64,000 nucleotides of DNA from Prunus persica (lineage: Eukaryota; Streptophyta; Magnoliopsida; Rosales; Rosaceae), in contig NC_034009.1 in assembly GCF_000346465.2 (NCBI RefSeq), positions 31,661,251-31,725,250 of the forward strand, read 5' to 3'. Every line of letters starts with the position of its first letter. Position 1 is the stretch's first letter. Positions 12,228 to 22,806 of the stretch are shown piece by piece. The notes under the pieces were generated by a model, which worked only from the letters and a program-made list of their open reading frames with translations, had not been told where the DNA came from and did no database searches. The translations under genes and the position numbers were made by a program.

Positions 12228-12925
12228 ACAATATGTAGAAATGTTATTTATTTTACAAAATCCAGTCCCACCACCAAACAATAATTCATCTCGGTTGGAT
12301 ATGCGCACGTTCCCGCTCTAATGGGGTTGGTGAAAAGGAAGCTCAAAATTATAGGATATTTGTTTGGCATTGGCTGGTAATTAACAATTACAATGATGGC
12401 AACATGAAAATAACAATTACTCAAAAAGTAGCGATCAGAAGAAGAAAGAGCAACCTGCCTTCCAACATGCAGAAACATATCCAAGGGTTCTGCGGATACG
12501 TGGCATCTATGGAACTGGATGGAAATGGAGGTGGATGAATTATTAATTAAGAAATGGTGTGCTGATAAAGACAGTCAATGTAATATTGGTGCAGTCCTTG
12601 TAGCCTTTGCATTGCTGGTGGTGTGGTGTGGTGTGGAATATCATTTTGGATTCTGCCTCTGATTTAGTCAACAATATTGTTTGAACACCTATTAATATTA
12701 ATATTATTAATTATGTTGATGTAACTTTTTTGTTGTTGTCATTTTCCAATCCATGGAACAACCAGTACACTAGCAGCAAATTAATATTGTACCACGCAGA
12801 TTGAGCTAGAAATTAACGGATATATAGGTACTAGAAAAACGATTAACAGAAGCAGAAAGATGAAGTTCATTAATAAGACATGTAATTTTTTTTTTTCAAA
12901 GGAAAAAAGTTGAAACTAATTAATA
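12228..12925. other. Spacer 3' of VIT1 copy 2
   Basis: AT-rich sequence between the solo LTR and the stop codon of VIT1 copy 2, including the probable 3' UTR. Nothing else recognised. Confidence 0.5.
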
Positions 12926-14376
12926 TTAATGGTGGTATGCTTGGAAAAGTTTAGCAATGGAATAAGCAGCGGCAGAGGCAATGGCCCCAATGAAGGCAGT
13001 TTGGAGGGCACTCTTGAAGGGTTGGGTGCCCGTGAAGTGACCCTTTGCAAAGCCAAAAATCATCAAAGCCACGATGGTTAGGATGACAGATGCAACCACA
13101 GCCCTTGTTGCAATTGGAATGAGCATGTATGGCACGAGGGGCACCAGCCCTCCAATTATGTATGAAAACGCAATTGTCATTGCACTCTGTACGGCTCTCA
13201 TCGGGTCTGGTTTCTCCAGTCCCAGTTCAAATCTGCACCCACCCACCCACCCAATGATCCGGGCCATATAATTAATTAATAAATAATTAGTTGATAAATC
13301 AGTGAATTAATAAGCTTATACTTAAATTAACTTACTTCATCATGAAATCAAGCCAGGCTTGAGGATTCCTCCTTAGAGCATTCACCACAGGCCCATACTC
13401 ATGTGGTTCAGCCCCGTATTGTGACAATATTTCCGCAACCTCAGCAGCCTCTACGTTTCGTTTATAATATATCAACTTTATTTAATATGTTAATTATGTT
13501 CCAATCATATATATAAGCATCAATTCCGATCTCTTGGATCACAAGAGTTCAAGAGATTTGTGGTCACTCACTGTTGGATGTAAATTCAACGGTTCATTCA
13601 ATCTTGAACTACTTTTAAAAAACTTTTTTGAACCATTAGATTAATATCCAACGGTGAGTGACCACAATCTCTTGAACTCTTGTGATCCAAAGGATCAGGA
13701 CTGATATAAGCATATACATACATAATTAAGGAGCAAATCATTTAAAAAAGAAAAAAGAACCCCATCAATCATATTCAGATACAGTGTAAAGTTTAAAAGA
13801 CGTTCACATGATCTTAGACTGGCAGCCTATAAATATATATAGCTCGTGAATTCCGTCTGCACACTCTCAGAGTCAGAGACTCAGAGCTAAATAATTAATA
13901 TATAATAATATGGTAAAATTATAATGTTAATGTAGAGAGACCTGTATCAGGGACAGCGATGATTTCATCTTGTTCCCTCTTTAGTTCTTTCATGTAATGA
14001 TCAGCTTCACTCTTAGCAGCAAGGTACCTGCAAAAGCCATGCATCTTGCTTTTATTACCAACAAAATTAATAATAAACGAAAAACAAAAATCTCTTAGAA
14101 ATTTCATTGAAATAATATTAATTGATACCCGCCGAGCCCCATAGAGATAGCACCAGCGGCAACTTCAGCAATGCCAGCAATGAGAATGATGGAGGAGCTG
14201 ACATCCGCACCGGACAACCCGGCGGCGAGGGCGAAAGGGACGGTGAGACCGTCCGATACGCCAAGAATGACGTCACGCACAATCTCACTAGACATGAAGT
14301 GCTTCTCTTCATGGTCGTGCAGGATCAGCATCTGCTTCTCCAAGTCTGCATACCCATTTTGATTTTGATTTGCCAT
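12926..14376 (-). CDS. Vacuolar iron transporter, VIT1 type (copy 2)
   Basis: Four exons on the minus strand, 14129-14376, 13942-14027, 13336-13450 and 12926-13232, give about 251 residues with GT-AG borders. The exon plan and intron phases equal those of the copy at 6742-8108. Seen: 'EEKHFMSSEIVRDVILGVSDG', 'AEVAAGAISMGLGGYLAAKSEADHY', 'KELKREQDEIIAVPDT', 'EPHEYGPVVNALRRNP', 'MMKFELGLEKPDP', and a C-terminal helix pair ending 'IAKLFQAYHH'. The likely role is vacuolar Fe/Mn loading. The metal-binding Glu-rich segment and the 'MMKFE' turn are intact, so it should be functional. It differs most from copy 1 at the N-terminus and in the last helices. Intron 2 (13451-13941) carries a MITE. The two copies have the same orientation and are about 4.8 kb apart, consistent with an old tandem duplication later spread by transposon insertions. 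Confidence 0.92.
13520..13703. mobile_element. Short inverted-repeat element (Mutator-like MITE), copy A
   Basis: The two ends are inverted repeats ('gatctcttggatcacaagag' and its near complement) extending about 60 bp into 'gtggtcactcac.gttggat', around a small AT-rich loop. It is flanked by the 9-bp direct repeat ATATAAGCA at 13511-13519 and 13704-13712, the target size of the Mutator superfamily. A second copy lies at 59993-60175. It sits inside intron 2 of VIT1 copy 2 and has no coding capacity. Confidence 0.88.
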
Positions 14377-14820
14377 TTTTGTTTAACTACTTTACTGAGT
14401 CTCTCAAGCTAAGCTAAAGCGATTCTATTGAAATATCTCTTGCCTGCCTGCCCAACGGGATGAAGTCCGAGAGTGAGGAAAAGGCCGGGTATTTATATAT
14501 AAAGGAAGAAGATGGGGTCAATCAAAATTAGTGATATACCTGTAAATTGAGATTATTATTATTATTAAGAAAAAAGGGTTGTAGGTGCTGTGGAGATTCC
14601 AGATAAAGAGAATTAAAGCGATATGTGTTGTTTGGGTCCACCGTTTGTTCTCTGCCCACCGGCTGAATAATTAGCAAAATAACAAAATGAAAAAGTTGCT
14701 TTCACTTTTGACCCACCTGTCACTTCAGTGGCGTGTGCGCACCATAGGCCTCGCTCACATACATTCTATAAAGTTTAAAAATTTAAAAATAAAATAATAT
14801 ATATATATATATATATAAAG
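14377..14820. promoter_or_regulatory. Promoter region of VIT1 copy 2, with TATA box
   Basis: The minus-strand sequence TATATAAAT at 14491-14499 lies about 115 bp upstream of the ATG and is a good TATA box. The rest is AT-rich, with an AT microsatellite at about 14796-14816. No motif tied to iron was identified with confidence. Confidence 0.5.
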
Positions 14821-14832
14821 AAATTCCTTAAA

Positions 14833-16081
14833 TAAATTTATTTTTTCTGTAATATCGGGTGACATACATTACGGTGAAGTCAGGGAAGCAGGCTGAAATT
14901 TTGGGTGACATTGCGTGTTGGCTGCCACAGGCCTCGTACATATGCTAAAGTATACGACGTGTGTGAGACACAGGCCTTATCCAAACGCAGGCTATGCTTA
15001 GTTTCTTCACCAAAAGTTTAATTAAGAGAAGAAAACTACAAACGCAATTCTCAACTATTGACTAGATAAAATAAAAGGTCAAATAACTTGTGAATCTCGT
15101 TGTTTTCTTTGTGCTTACTTTTGGATCAACTTTATTCTGAACATATGGGTTTCTATTAGTGATATTCTACGTTAACCACTACGAATGATAAAGATTCAGT
15201 TCATCTAATGAATCTTCCCGTTGACAATTATTGTATTTTTGAAGGTGTTTCTTAGAAAAACACAAGAGCCTCTAAAAGCTTTTTGTTAGAAAAACCAAAT
15301 GTACTTGGGAACCATTTTCCCTACCTATGAAAAAGCATTTGAAGTTTTAAACTTAAATGCACTTCTAAGTTTCCTTAGAATATGAGTTGTTCGCTCCCTC
15401 TGTGAGTGCTAAAAGAAAATTTCATAGAGGAGGGAGGAGTAAGAAGCATCACTGCCCCTCCTCCTCCTCTTATATTCTCGTCTTTTCCTTTTAGGTTAGT
15501 GAATAAGTCCACTGAGGCGTTTTAAATAAAAAGCTCTTTGTGGTGGTTTCTTCTGATCAATGGTCAAATTGAAGTTATCCATGACCCCTTTTAGTATATG
15601 TTTTCCATCAAATCCTACCTCCAAAACCCGCTCCCTAACGCCACTCATGTTCTCTAAATTTGATTATACATCGTTTTTTACGGAAGTTGCTGCAAATTAC
15701 TCAATTGTTCTTTGTCAAAGTTGTTGTTTTTGTTTATTTGTTCGCTCTTATGCATAGGTAAATCACTGGAAATCATATTTTCCCCAAATATATTACGGAT
15801 GCGGTGGTGGGTGGGGTCACGACGGCGCTTCTTCAGGTGCTGGTGGTATGGTTTGTTTAGGCTCATGAGTTGTTTTAGGGTTTTGGTTATGTTGGGTTTG
15901 TGAGCTTTGTTTGGGCTTCTGACTAATTATGGTGATGTGAGCTAGTAGTTTTAGTGCAGTTTTTGTCCTTGTTAGTTTGTTGCCCTTTTAGGATTGGTAA
16001 TTTTGATGCTTTGTTGATGTTTTTAATTGTACTGTTAAAGTTTATCTAATAAAGTTTCTATTTGATTAAAAAAAAAATTAA
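14833..16081 (+). mobile_element. Candidate poly(A) retroposon of unknown content
   Basis: The 12-bp sequence AAATTCCTTAAA occurs at 14821-14832 and again at 16082-16093. Just before the right copy are an AATAAAG signal (about 16050) and a run of A residues (16068-16081). That combination of target duplication, polyadenylation signal and A tail is what a reverse-transcribed insertion leaves. No open frame of recognisable family was found, so it could be a LINE-mobilised transcript or a very decayed LINE. The repeats are AT-rich, so chance is possible. Confidence 0.4.
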
Positions 16082-16093
16082 AAATTCCTTAAA

Positions 16094-17724
16094 ATATACT
16101 CAACGCACCTAGTGAGATCCAACATAGGAACATGATTTGTGCAGCACATGTGTTTCACATTTAATAAACATGTGCCCATTCTTTTGTCGAAAAGAAAAGA
16201 TGCGAAATTAATTTTAATTTTGCTTTGAAAAAATCGAACAGTATGAAGCATATCCCGGCAACACCTTTGGTCATGGTAAGTAATATTGCTCATTTCTTCA
16301 AACAAATATTCTGCCCATCTTCTTATTTGTTTGGAAAAATATATCCTGGCTCTTTGTTCATCTCATTACCACGTGTAATGTGGGTTTCTTGGATTACAGA
16401 ACATATTATTTCATTGATTTTCCATTAAACTGCAAATTGTAGGGGACAAAATAAAATAAAATAAAATATTGTGTTTCATATGGCGTAGAAAACGACTGAA
16501 TCCATGAAAACTATAGCTATGAATTTCTTTGCTTGCATCTCATAGATATCAGGTTTTATATAGTTATGAATTTATTTTTTTGAACCAAAGTGAAGGCAAA
16601 AGGACAAATTAAAACCAAAAGGAAGGAAGAAAAGAATTGAAACAAATGAGTGAGGCAAAAGAACAAAGTGCATAAAATGAATCTCTGCTTTAAAATTGTT
16701 CTTCCCATCTCATTGGCAATTTGGCATTGTATTGGAGGCTTGTAAGTTGTAGGTTGGTCGGTAGGTACCAAGTGACACGTAAATAGTAAGTTAGTGGGAG
16801 TTTGTGGAAGGAATCTGATCTGATCACTATGTGTATGTCTAGCATGCGCCACAAATAAAGAAGGCTTTTGCGCCAGCCTTTTTGCTTTACCTTTGCTCAT
16901 GCACGGCGAGTCAGTGACAGTGCAAAAAAAGAAAATAAAGTCACGGAAGAAAAGAGGAATCTATAGCGATCTAGATATGAACTGGTCCATCTGTAATGCC
17001 ACTAGCAAAATAACATTACAGACGTGTGACTTAGTAGTACGGATAACAATAATTATAACGTCGGCTTTATCTTCGCTTTATTTTTCAGATCATACCCTCA
17101 AATCTCATTCAACCCATTTTGCATTAAAAATAATAAAAAATAATTTTATTGAACTGTTGAATTGAACCCTCTCCTTTCTCTGTGCTTCGCTTCAAGTTCC
17201 GGGGAATGGGCTTGAAATGTTTTTTGAGCCCATGGGCTGCCTTGACCAAAGCCTTATTACACTGCTTCTTGGGGTTTAAGTTTTAACATCTCTTCCAGCT
17301 TCGTTTTTAAAATTTTGGGTCCAATCAACTTTTCTTTTATTAATTAGTCCAAAAGCTCATTCACCAATCTGGATCTTACCTGTTCTCTACCTTCTCAACA
17401 TGTTTGGGCAGAAAAAAGTATCAGATTTTGGAGGCGCTAATTTACCGTACATCAATCACAAAAATAGATTCAACGATAAAAGCATGAACGATTAAGGAAC
17501 AAAATAGCAAATCAACAATTCAAAAACGGCAGAAAACATGAAACAGAATAGCAAAACATTGATTGATACCCCGTTGCATACGAGTATTTTTCCTCTCCAA
17601 CAACAGAGGTGGGTTATAATTTCTAGACTTGGTTTTTAGTATTTTCAGTTTTGCAGATGAACATTTGAACGTAATGCAAATGTTGATACAGAAACGAGTT
17701 ATATAAAGAATATCTTCTCGTGAT
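16094..17724. other. Spacer downstream of the snoRNA cluster
   Basis: AT-rich intergenic DNA. I looked for further C/D snoRNA boxes on the minus strand between 17400 and 17724 and saw none. No protein gene recognised. Confidence 0.5.
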
Positions 17725-17797
17725 GTTCTTCAGTTCAGGTCTCCAGATTTTCAGCATCAATAAGCTCAGGAGAATTGAATGTTTCATCATTAGAAAC
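17725..17797 (-). ncRNA. C/D box snoRNA (distal copy)
   Basis: Read on the minus strand, a 73-nt unit has a C box ATGATGA close to the 5' end, a D' box CTGA in 'TCTCCTGAGC', a C'-like TTGATG and a D box CTGA just before the 3' end. The ends pair as a short stem: 5' GTTTCT with 3' AGAAC, with one bulged U. It shares 'CTGGAGACCTGAACTGA' upstream of and including box D with the sister copy at 17930-18012, but the segment upstream of D' differs ('ACATTCAATTCTC'), so its D' target would differ. It is likely processed from a common precursor with the sister copy. C/D snoRNAs direct 2'-O-methylation of rRNA in the nucleolus. The target of the D guide was not identified. Confidence 0.75.
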
Positions 17798-17929
17798 AAA
17801 AGAAGATCTTCTTTAATAAACACAGCAAAGTTACTCAGAAAAACCACAGCTAACAACTATTAACAAAAAGTAAACAAAATAATTAAATTTAAAATCAAGA
17901 TGAAAAAAAATAAATTATCTTCTTAGAAT

Positions 17930-18012
17930 GCTCTTCAGTTCAGGTCTCCAGTTTCTCAGCACTGATAAGCTCAGGAGAACGAAAGTTTTGTAGAAACATC
18001 ATCATTAGAAGC
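17930..18012 (-). ncRNA. C/D box snoRNA (proximal copy), likely 18S rRNA guide
   Basis: An 83-nt minus-strand unit with C box ATGATGA, D' box CTGA, and D box CTGA near the 3' end. The terminal stem is 5' GCTTCT with 3' AGAGC; compared with the sister copy (GTTTCT/AGAAC) a U-A pair has become C-G, a compensatory change. The sequence before D' contains AACTTTCGTTCT, complementary over 12 nt to AGAACGAAAGTT in the conserved plant 18S rRNA segment 'ATTAATCAAGAACGAAAGTT' as I remember it. By the D+5 rule this would target the second A of 'GAAC'. The first of the two genes after the promoter at 18121-18173. Confidence 0.82.
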
Positions 18013-18120
18013 AAAAGAAGATATCGTCTCATACAACCTCAAAACCCAAACTAGAAAAATCAGTCAACAAACCTCCTTAGCGTCGGTGAGAGTCTGCAAC
18101 GCAGTTCAGCTAAGACACCC

Positions 18121-18173
18121 CTTTTATAGCGTGGGGCGGCTAAACCCTAGCCCCTGCAACAATGGACTGGGCC
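18121..18173 (-). promoter_or_regulatory. snoRNA promoter: TATA box, telo-box, site II
   Basis: On the minus strand a TATA box (GCTATAAAAG) lies at 18121-18130, about 110 bp before the first snoRNA. On the plus strand a telo-box (AAACCCTAG) lies at 18142-18150 and a site II core (TGGGCC) at 18168-18173. Telo-box plus site II is a known promoter combination of plant snoRNA and ribosomal protein genes, tied to TCP factors and cell growth. Start of transcription is expected near 18095. The promoter is shared or abutting with that of UCH2, whose leader begins within about 200 bp on the other strand. Confidence 0.75.
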
Positions 18174-18795
18174 ATTGTCATTTTATTTTGATTTTGGGCT
18201 TTATTTGAGGCCAGTTTTTCACTGGGCTTTACTTCAAAATAAAAAGCTGGAAGCAAAAAAAGAGATAATGAACTGAAAAGAATAACAAGGGGAAGGAATA
18301 GAGACGAGAAACAGACTACGGGTTCAAAATCTCACAAGGAAGACTGAAAGAGAGAGAGAAGGAGCGGTGGAGGAGGCTGACGACGTCGTTCGTCTTGATT
18401 TCTGGTGAGCTTATCTTCTTCCTCGTTTCCCGCTGGTTCTTACTCAGGGAACTTGCTAACCTTCCCGTTTCGAACCGAAATAGAGGAATAAAACCCTCTT
18501 TGTTTGAATTGGGGATTCTTGTGCTTAGTCAATTGCAGCATTATAAAATACAACAAAAAAGTTTTGTTCTTTTCATAAAAATAGTAGGTTTGTCATAATT
18601 TGTTTGTTGGTCTGGCACTTGGCTTTGCTTTATGTTGCTCTTTGTTAATATATACATGCAATTTTGTTAAATTTTTGCTGAACTTGTGCCCGGAACTCAA
18701 GTAAAGCTCATAAATTTATACGTTTCTTCATTGTTTTTCCCTGACGTGTCTTGAATACATCTTTTTCTTTCTTATCAGATTAAGTACTTTTCACC

Positions 18796-20925
18796 ATGTC
18801 TTGGTGCACGATTGAGTCCGACCCAGGTAAATTTCAGAAAAATTTGTTGTTTGTGTGTGTGTGAAAGTTTAGGTGAGCATCTATTCACGCTGATAAATTG
18901 TAATATCTTTATCACGTTCTGTTATACTTCCTGATGTTGCTCCTACATTAAATGCCTTTCATATCTTGATATCAGCTCGCCGGTCCCTCTTTTGAGCGTA
19001 AATCTTGACATGGAGCTGTATTCACTCTTTGTTTCGATATAGAAATTGCACTGGCAGACCTGACATGTTTTATTGAGCTCAAAGAAACTTGGAGAAATTC
19101 CAATTTGACTTCTAAACAAGCTTTTCTCTTGTATCTTTACATGTATGAGTGGAAGCCTAAATTGTTGACAACACTTGCTTGATGACCATAATTATTGTTT
19201 GAAAAAAATACATTTGGGATTGTATGGATGATGAAAGTTATGATTTGATGATGCAGAGTGATAGTGTATAGGATTTGGATAATTTATAACACATTTATTA
19301 TTTTTGAAAAATATAAACAGCTATAGTATAAATGGACTGTACTAGTATTTTGAAGGTTCTACTTTGCATTTCAGGGGTGTTTACAGAACTTATTCAGCAG
19401 ATGCAAGTAAAAGGCGTGCAGGTAAGCCTTCTTTGTTTCCTTTTGTATTTTATTTTTATGCTTACCCTGCACTGATCTTAGTTTATGGGTTGATTTCTAC
19501 TGTTACTGCTTGAGCTTAGGCTGCAAGTGCTTCTTGGAGATGTCTTCGCTCCTTTTGTTGTGATATTGATTATATCCAACACGTCATCCTTAATCTTTAA
19601 CTAAAAAATGTAAACCATATCCAATACTTAACCCCTTTTTCTTCACTAAGCTATGTTGAAATTTTACTTTTCAAAGAAATTGTTTACTTAATTTTCATGG
19701 TAGTCAGAGTCCAAGTGTTATGTTGTGACTTGGATTATAGTTCACTTCTTTCACGTACGCCATGATGCCCTTGGTGTGGCCTTGCAGGTTGAGGAGTTGT
19801 ATTCATTGGACCTTGATTCTCTGAACAATCTGAGGTACATAAGGGCCTTTTAAGCTTTCATCTCCCAGGCAGATATCCTCATTTCCACTATAGCAAATGT
19901 TTTAAGTTTAAATCTTTAGTATCGATGTTGTAGTTACTCTCTTTCCTCTTGCAACTTACAGGCCGGTGTATGGTTTGATTTTCCTATTCAAATGGCGTCC
20001 AGGGGAAAGGGATGATCGCCTTGTAATTAAGGATCCAAATCCTAATTTGTTTTTTGCAAGCCAGGTTGGTGTTCATGAAAATGTATTTTTCTAGAGTAAT
20101 GATACATTTGTAAGCTCTTCTGATCTTATACTTTTTATATCCTCATAGGTTATTAATAATGCTTGTGCCACCCAAGCAATCTTGTCTATCCTCATGAACT
20201 GTCCAGATGTTGACATTGGTCCTGAACTGTCAAAACTGAAAGAGTTTACAAAGAATTTTCCACCTGAACTGAAAGGGCTGGCAATAAATAACAGCGACGC
20301 TATCCGTGCAGCCCATAATAGTTTTGCAAGGCCTGAGCCGTTTATTCCTGAGGAGCAGAAGGTAGCTGAAAAAGATGACGATGTCTACCATTTTATAAGC
20401 TACTTGCCTGTTGATGGGGTCCTGTATGAGCTTGATGGATTGAAGGAGGGGCCGATTAGCCTTGGACAGTGCCCTGGTGGGCAAGGTGACATGGAATGGC
20501 TGCAGATGGTACAACCTGTAATCCAGGAGCGCATTGAAAGGTATTCCAAAAGTGAGATAAGATTCAATCTCTTGGCCATAATAAAGAACAGGAAAGAGAT
20601 GTATACTGCTGAACTTAAGGAACTCCAAAAGAAGAGGGAGCGTATTTTGCAGCAGCTGTCTGCCTTACAATCAGAGAGACCGGCCGACAGTAGCAAATTT
20701 GAAGCGCTGAACAAAGGTCTTTCAGAAATTAATGCTGGGATCGAGGGCGCTACCGAGAAGATCTTGATGGAAGAAGAAAAATTTAAGAAGTGGAGGACAG
20801 AAAATATTCGCCGGAAGCACAACTACATACCCTTTTTGTTTAACTTCCTCAAGATTCTTGCTGAGAAGAAGCAGCTGAAGCCTCTTATTGAGAAGGCAAA
20901 GCAAAAATCTGGCAACCCTAGATGA
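18796..20925 (+). CDS. UCH2: Ubiquitin C-terminal hydrolase, UCH37/UCHL5 type
   Basis: Five exons, 18796-18826, 19375-19421, 19788-19834, 19962-20064 and 20149-20925, encode about 334 residues; each join has GT-AG signals and keeps frame. A further intron probably lies in the 5' UTR (about 18402-18778). Seen: start '[20 protein letters not shown]', typical of this family; oxyanion Gln in 'LFFASQ' (about Q76), catalytic Cys in 'NNACATQ' (C82), His in 'DVYHFISY' (H157) and Asp in 'YELDGLKEG' (D172), so the peptidase C12 active site is complete. A coiled-coil region and the UCH37-specific tail ending '[20 protein letters not shown]' follow. UCH37 enzymes act on ubiquitin at the 19S proteasome through RPN13 and also bind INO80; Arabidopsis UCH1/UCH2 affect shoot architecture. 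The gene lies head to head with the snoRNA cluster. Confidence 0.94.
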
Positions 20926-21204
20926 ATGAGAATGATGGTTTGGTTTACTGTACTATGATGGGATTGTGGATTATTTTTCATGATGTCAGTTGTAATTGTG
21001 GGTGAACCTAACTGGGGGTATACATGCTTTCTTTAGGTTACTCGTTAAACTCCATTTATTTTGGTGAGACATTCCCATGGATTGACTTTGTTCTTACTTT
21101 GCTTTAGGTCAAGAAACTTACATGTCTTTGAATTATGTGGAATAAAATGGTTGAACATCATAGCATCTGATGAGAAAAGGTAAATATTAAAACAAAAACA
21201 AAGT

Positions 21205-21277
21205 CGCCCACCGTGGGGCTCGAACCCACGACCACAAGGTTAAGAGCCTTGCGCTCTACCAACTGAGCTAGACGGGC
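21205..21277 (-). tRNA. tRNA-Lys (anticodon CTT)
   Basis: On the minus strand a 73-nt cloverleaf starts GCCCGTC and ends GGTGGGCG. The 7-bp acceptor stem (with G-U pairs) closes, the D arm reads 'TAGCTCAGTTGGTAGAGC', the anticodon loop is in 'GGCTCTTAACC' with anticodon CTT, and the T arm contains 'GGTTCGAGCCC'. No intron. A T-rich stretch follows on the minus strand (below 21200), as needed for RNA polymerase III termination. Confidence 0.97.
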
Positions 21278-21660
21278 TTTGCTGATGGAGTATCGCATGC
21301 TAGCTTAATTGTATGAGAGATTTATTTTATGAGTTATGTTTATGAGCGAACGTCCTTTAATTTGGCGCCTAAATCATCGTCTCTCTGGATTTTCCTTTCG
21401 TTCAGACGGAGTTAGTTATTTTCATCAACCGTCAAAGTTGAAAGCTGAAAGTTGAAAACAGACTCTCGTAGGCCGTTAAATATATGTATCGCTATATTTA
21501 TATATAAGAGAGAGGAGGCATTTCATTCGCAACTCTGCATCCAATTATTAAAATAAAAGATTCAAGAACCTCAAGAATCTCTCCCTCCCTACCAGAAGAA
21601 GAAGAAGAAGAAGAAGAATCAATTAATTTCAGAGATAAAGAATTCGTTGAAGAAGAAATA

Positions 21661-22806
21661 ATGGCTGAATGCAGTTACCAGAACATTAAGAACCCACAAC
21701 CAGAACCAGAAGATGAAGAAGAAGAATACACAGCGGTGGTTGGCAAACACTTGTCCATGCTCCGCCTTGACAACAGCAGCAGCAGCAGCAGCAGCTTCAA
21801 ATCTCCCAATTCCAGTCCCAAGCCCAGGAGAACATTGAAAAGGCGATCCCCGTCCCAATCCCCACCAACATCCCAACCCAACCCCAAGAAAGAGAAGCTT
21901 GATCTCCCTCCTGATCCTCTTCTTCGCCGCTGCAGTTCCGAACGCTTCAACCCAACTTCTCCTCCTCCTCCCCCATTTTATTCTTTTAATTCTCATCACA
22001 ATCAGCTGCAGTGCCCCAACGCAGCCTCTCCTGCCTCTGCCTCAACAGATAAAGCCTCTGGCGCGGCTGCTCTCTCTTCCTATGCCTCCACACTCCGCCG
22101 CTCCGTTTCCAATCCCAAGCCTTCTTCGTGTTCGCCTGCTCTCAAAACCTTCTCCCGTCAATCCTCCTCCTCCTCTGGTGACGAAGACGACAACGACGAC
22201 GCCACTCCCAATTCTAAGGTTTTCTTCCTTCACCTCCATCTTTCATTCTCTTGACTTTGAATTTCATCCGTATCTTTCATATGAACGTATGGTTCTTGAA
22301 GATGAATTTCTATTATTTTTGCAGAGGCTTAGAAGGATAAAATATCGCGTCAGAGAGATGAGCCTGTGGTTCCAACAAGTCATGCTTGAAAATGAAGATG
22401 ATGACGAGGAAGAAGAAGAAGAACTGGAACTGGAACCTCCTCAAGAACAACATCATCAACAAAATGGAGACACTACTGAGGTTGGTAACTCTAACTCATC
22501 ATATTTTAATCATATCTTTACAACAATTGGTTTCGTTGGTTCCCAAGAATTAGAAATTACAAATCCTTTTTCACAAGTATTGGGTTCGGACTTAGAAATT
22601 CCGTTGATATTATCATCATCATCATCTCTTTCTTTCCGTTGATGAATTTGATGTTGCAGTTGCAGGTCGATAGTGACATAAATTTTGCAGAATCTGTGAG
22701 CGTGGAGAGGATGGGGGATGGCTTAGTCATTCATTTCAGGTGCCACTGTGGCGTCCCCTATCAGTTCCTTCTTGCTGGGGGCAACTGCTACTACAAGCTC
22801 ATGTAG
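21661..22806 (+). CDS. Unrecognised plant protein with a Cys-containing C-terminal domain
   Basis: Three exons, 21661-22218, 22325-22480 and 22660-22806, give about 286 residues. I do not recognise a named family. Residues 1-186 are low complexity: an acidic start (EPEDEEEEY), Ser runs, basic 'PRRTLKRRSPSQSPP', Pro runs, and 'RRCSSERF' and 'LRRSVSNPK' sites that look like phosphorylation motifs. The middle exon has 'RLRRIKYRVREMSLWFQQVM' then a long acidic stretch. The C-terminal 49 residues look folded and conserved: 'VSVERMGDGLVIHFRCHCGV' followed by 'PYQFLLAGGNCYYKLM' with a C-x-C pair. Exon 3 has two in-frame acceptors six bases apart (22660 or 22666), so the product may or may not include Leu-Gln. 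The leader is rich in GAA repeats. Probably nuclear, from the basic patches; function unknown. Confidence 0.75.

Noticed and set aside
17560..17700. A third snoRNA downstream in the cluster
   Set aside because: No C box (RTGATGA) with a matching D box could be placed on the minus strand.
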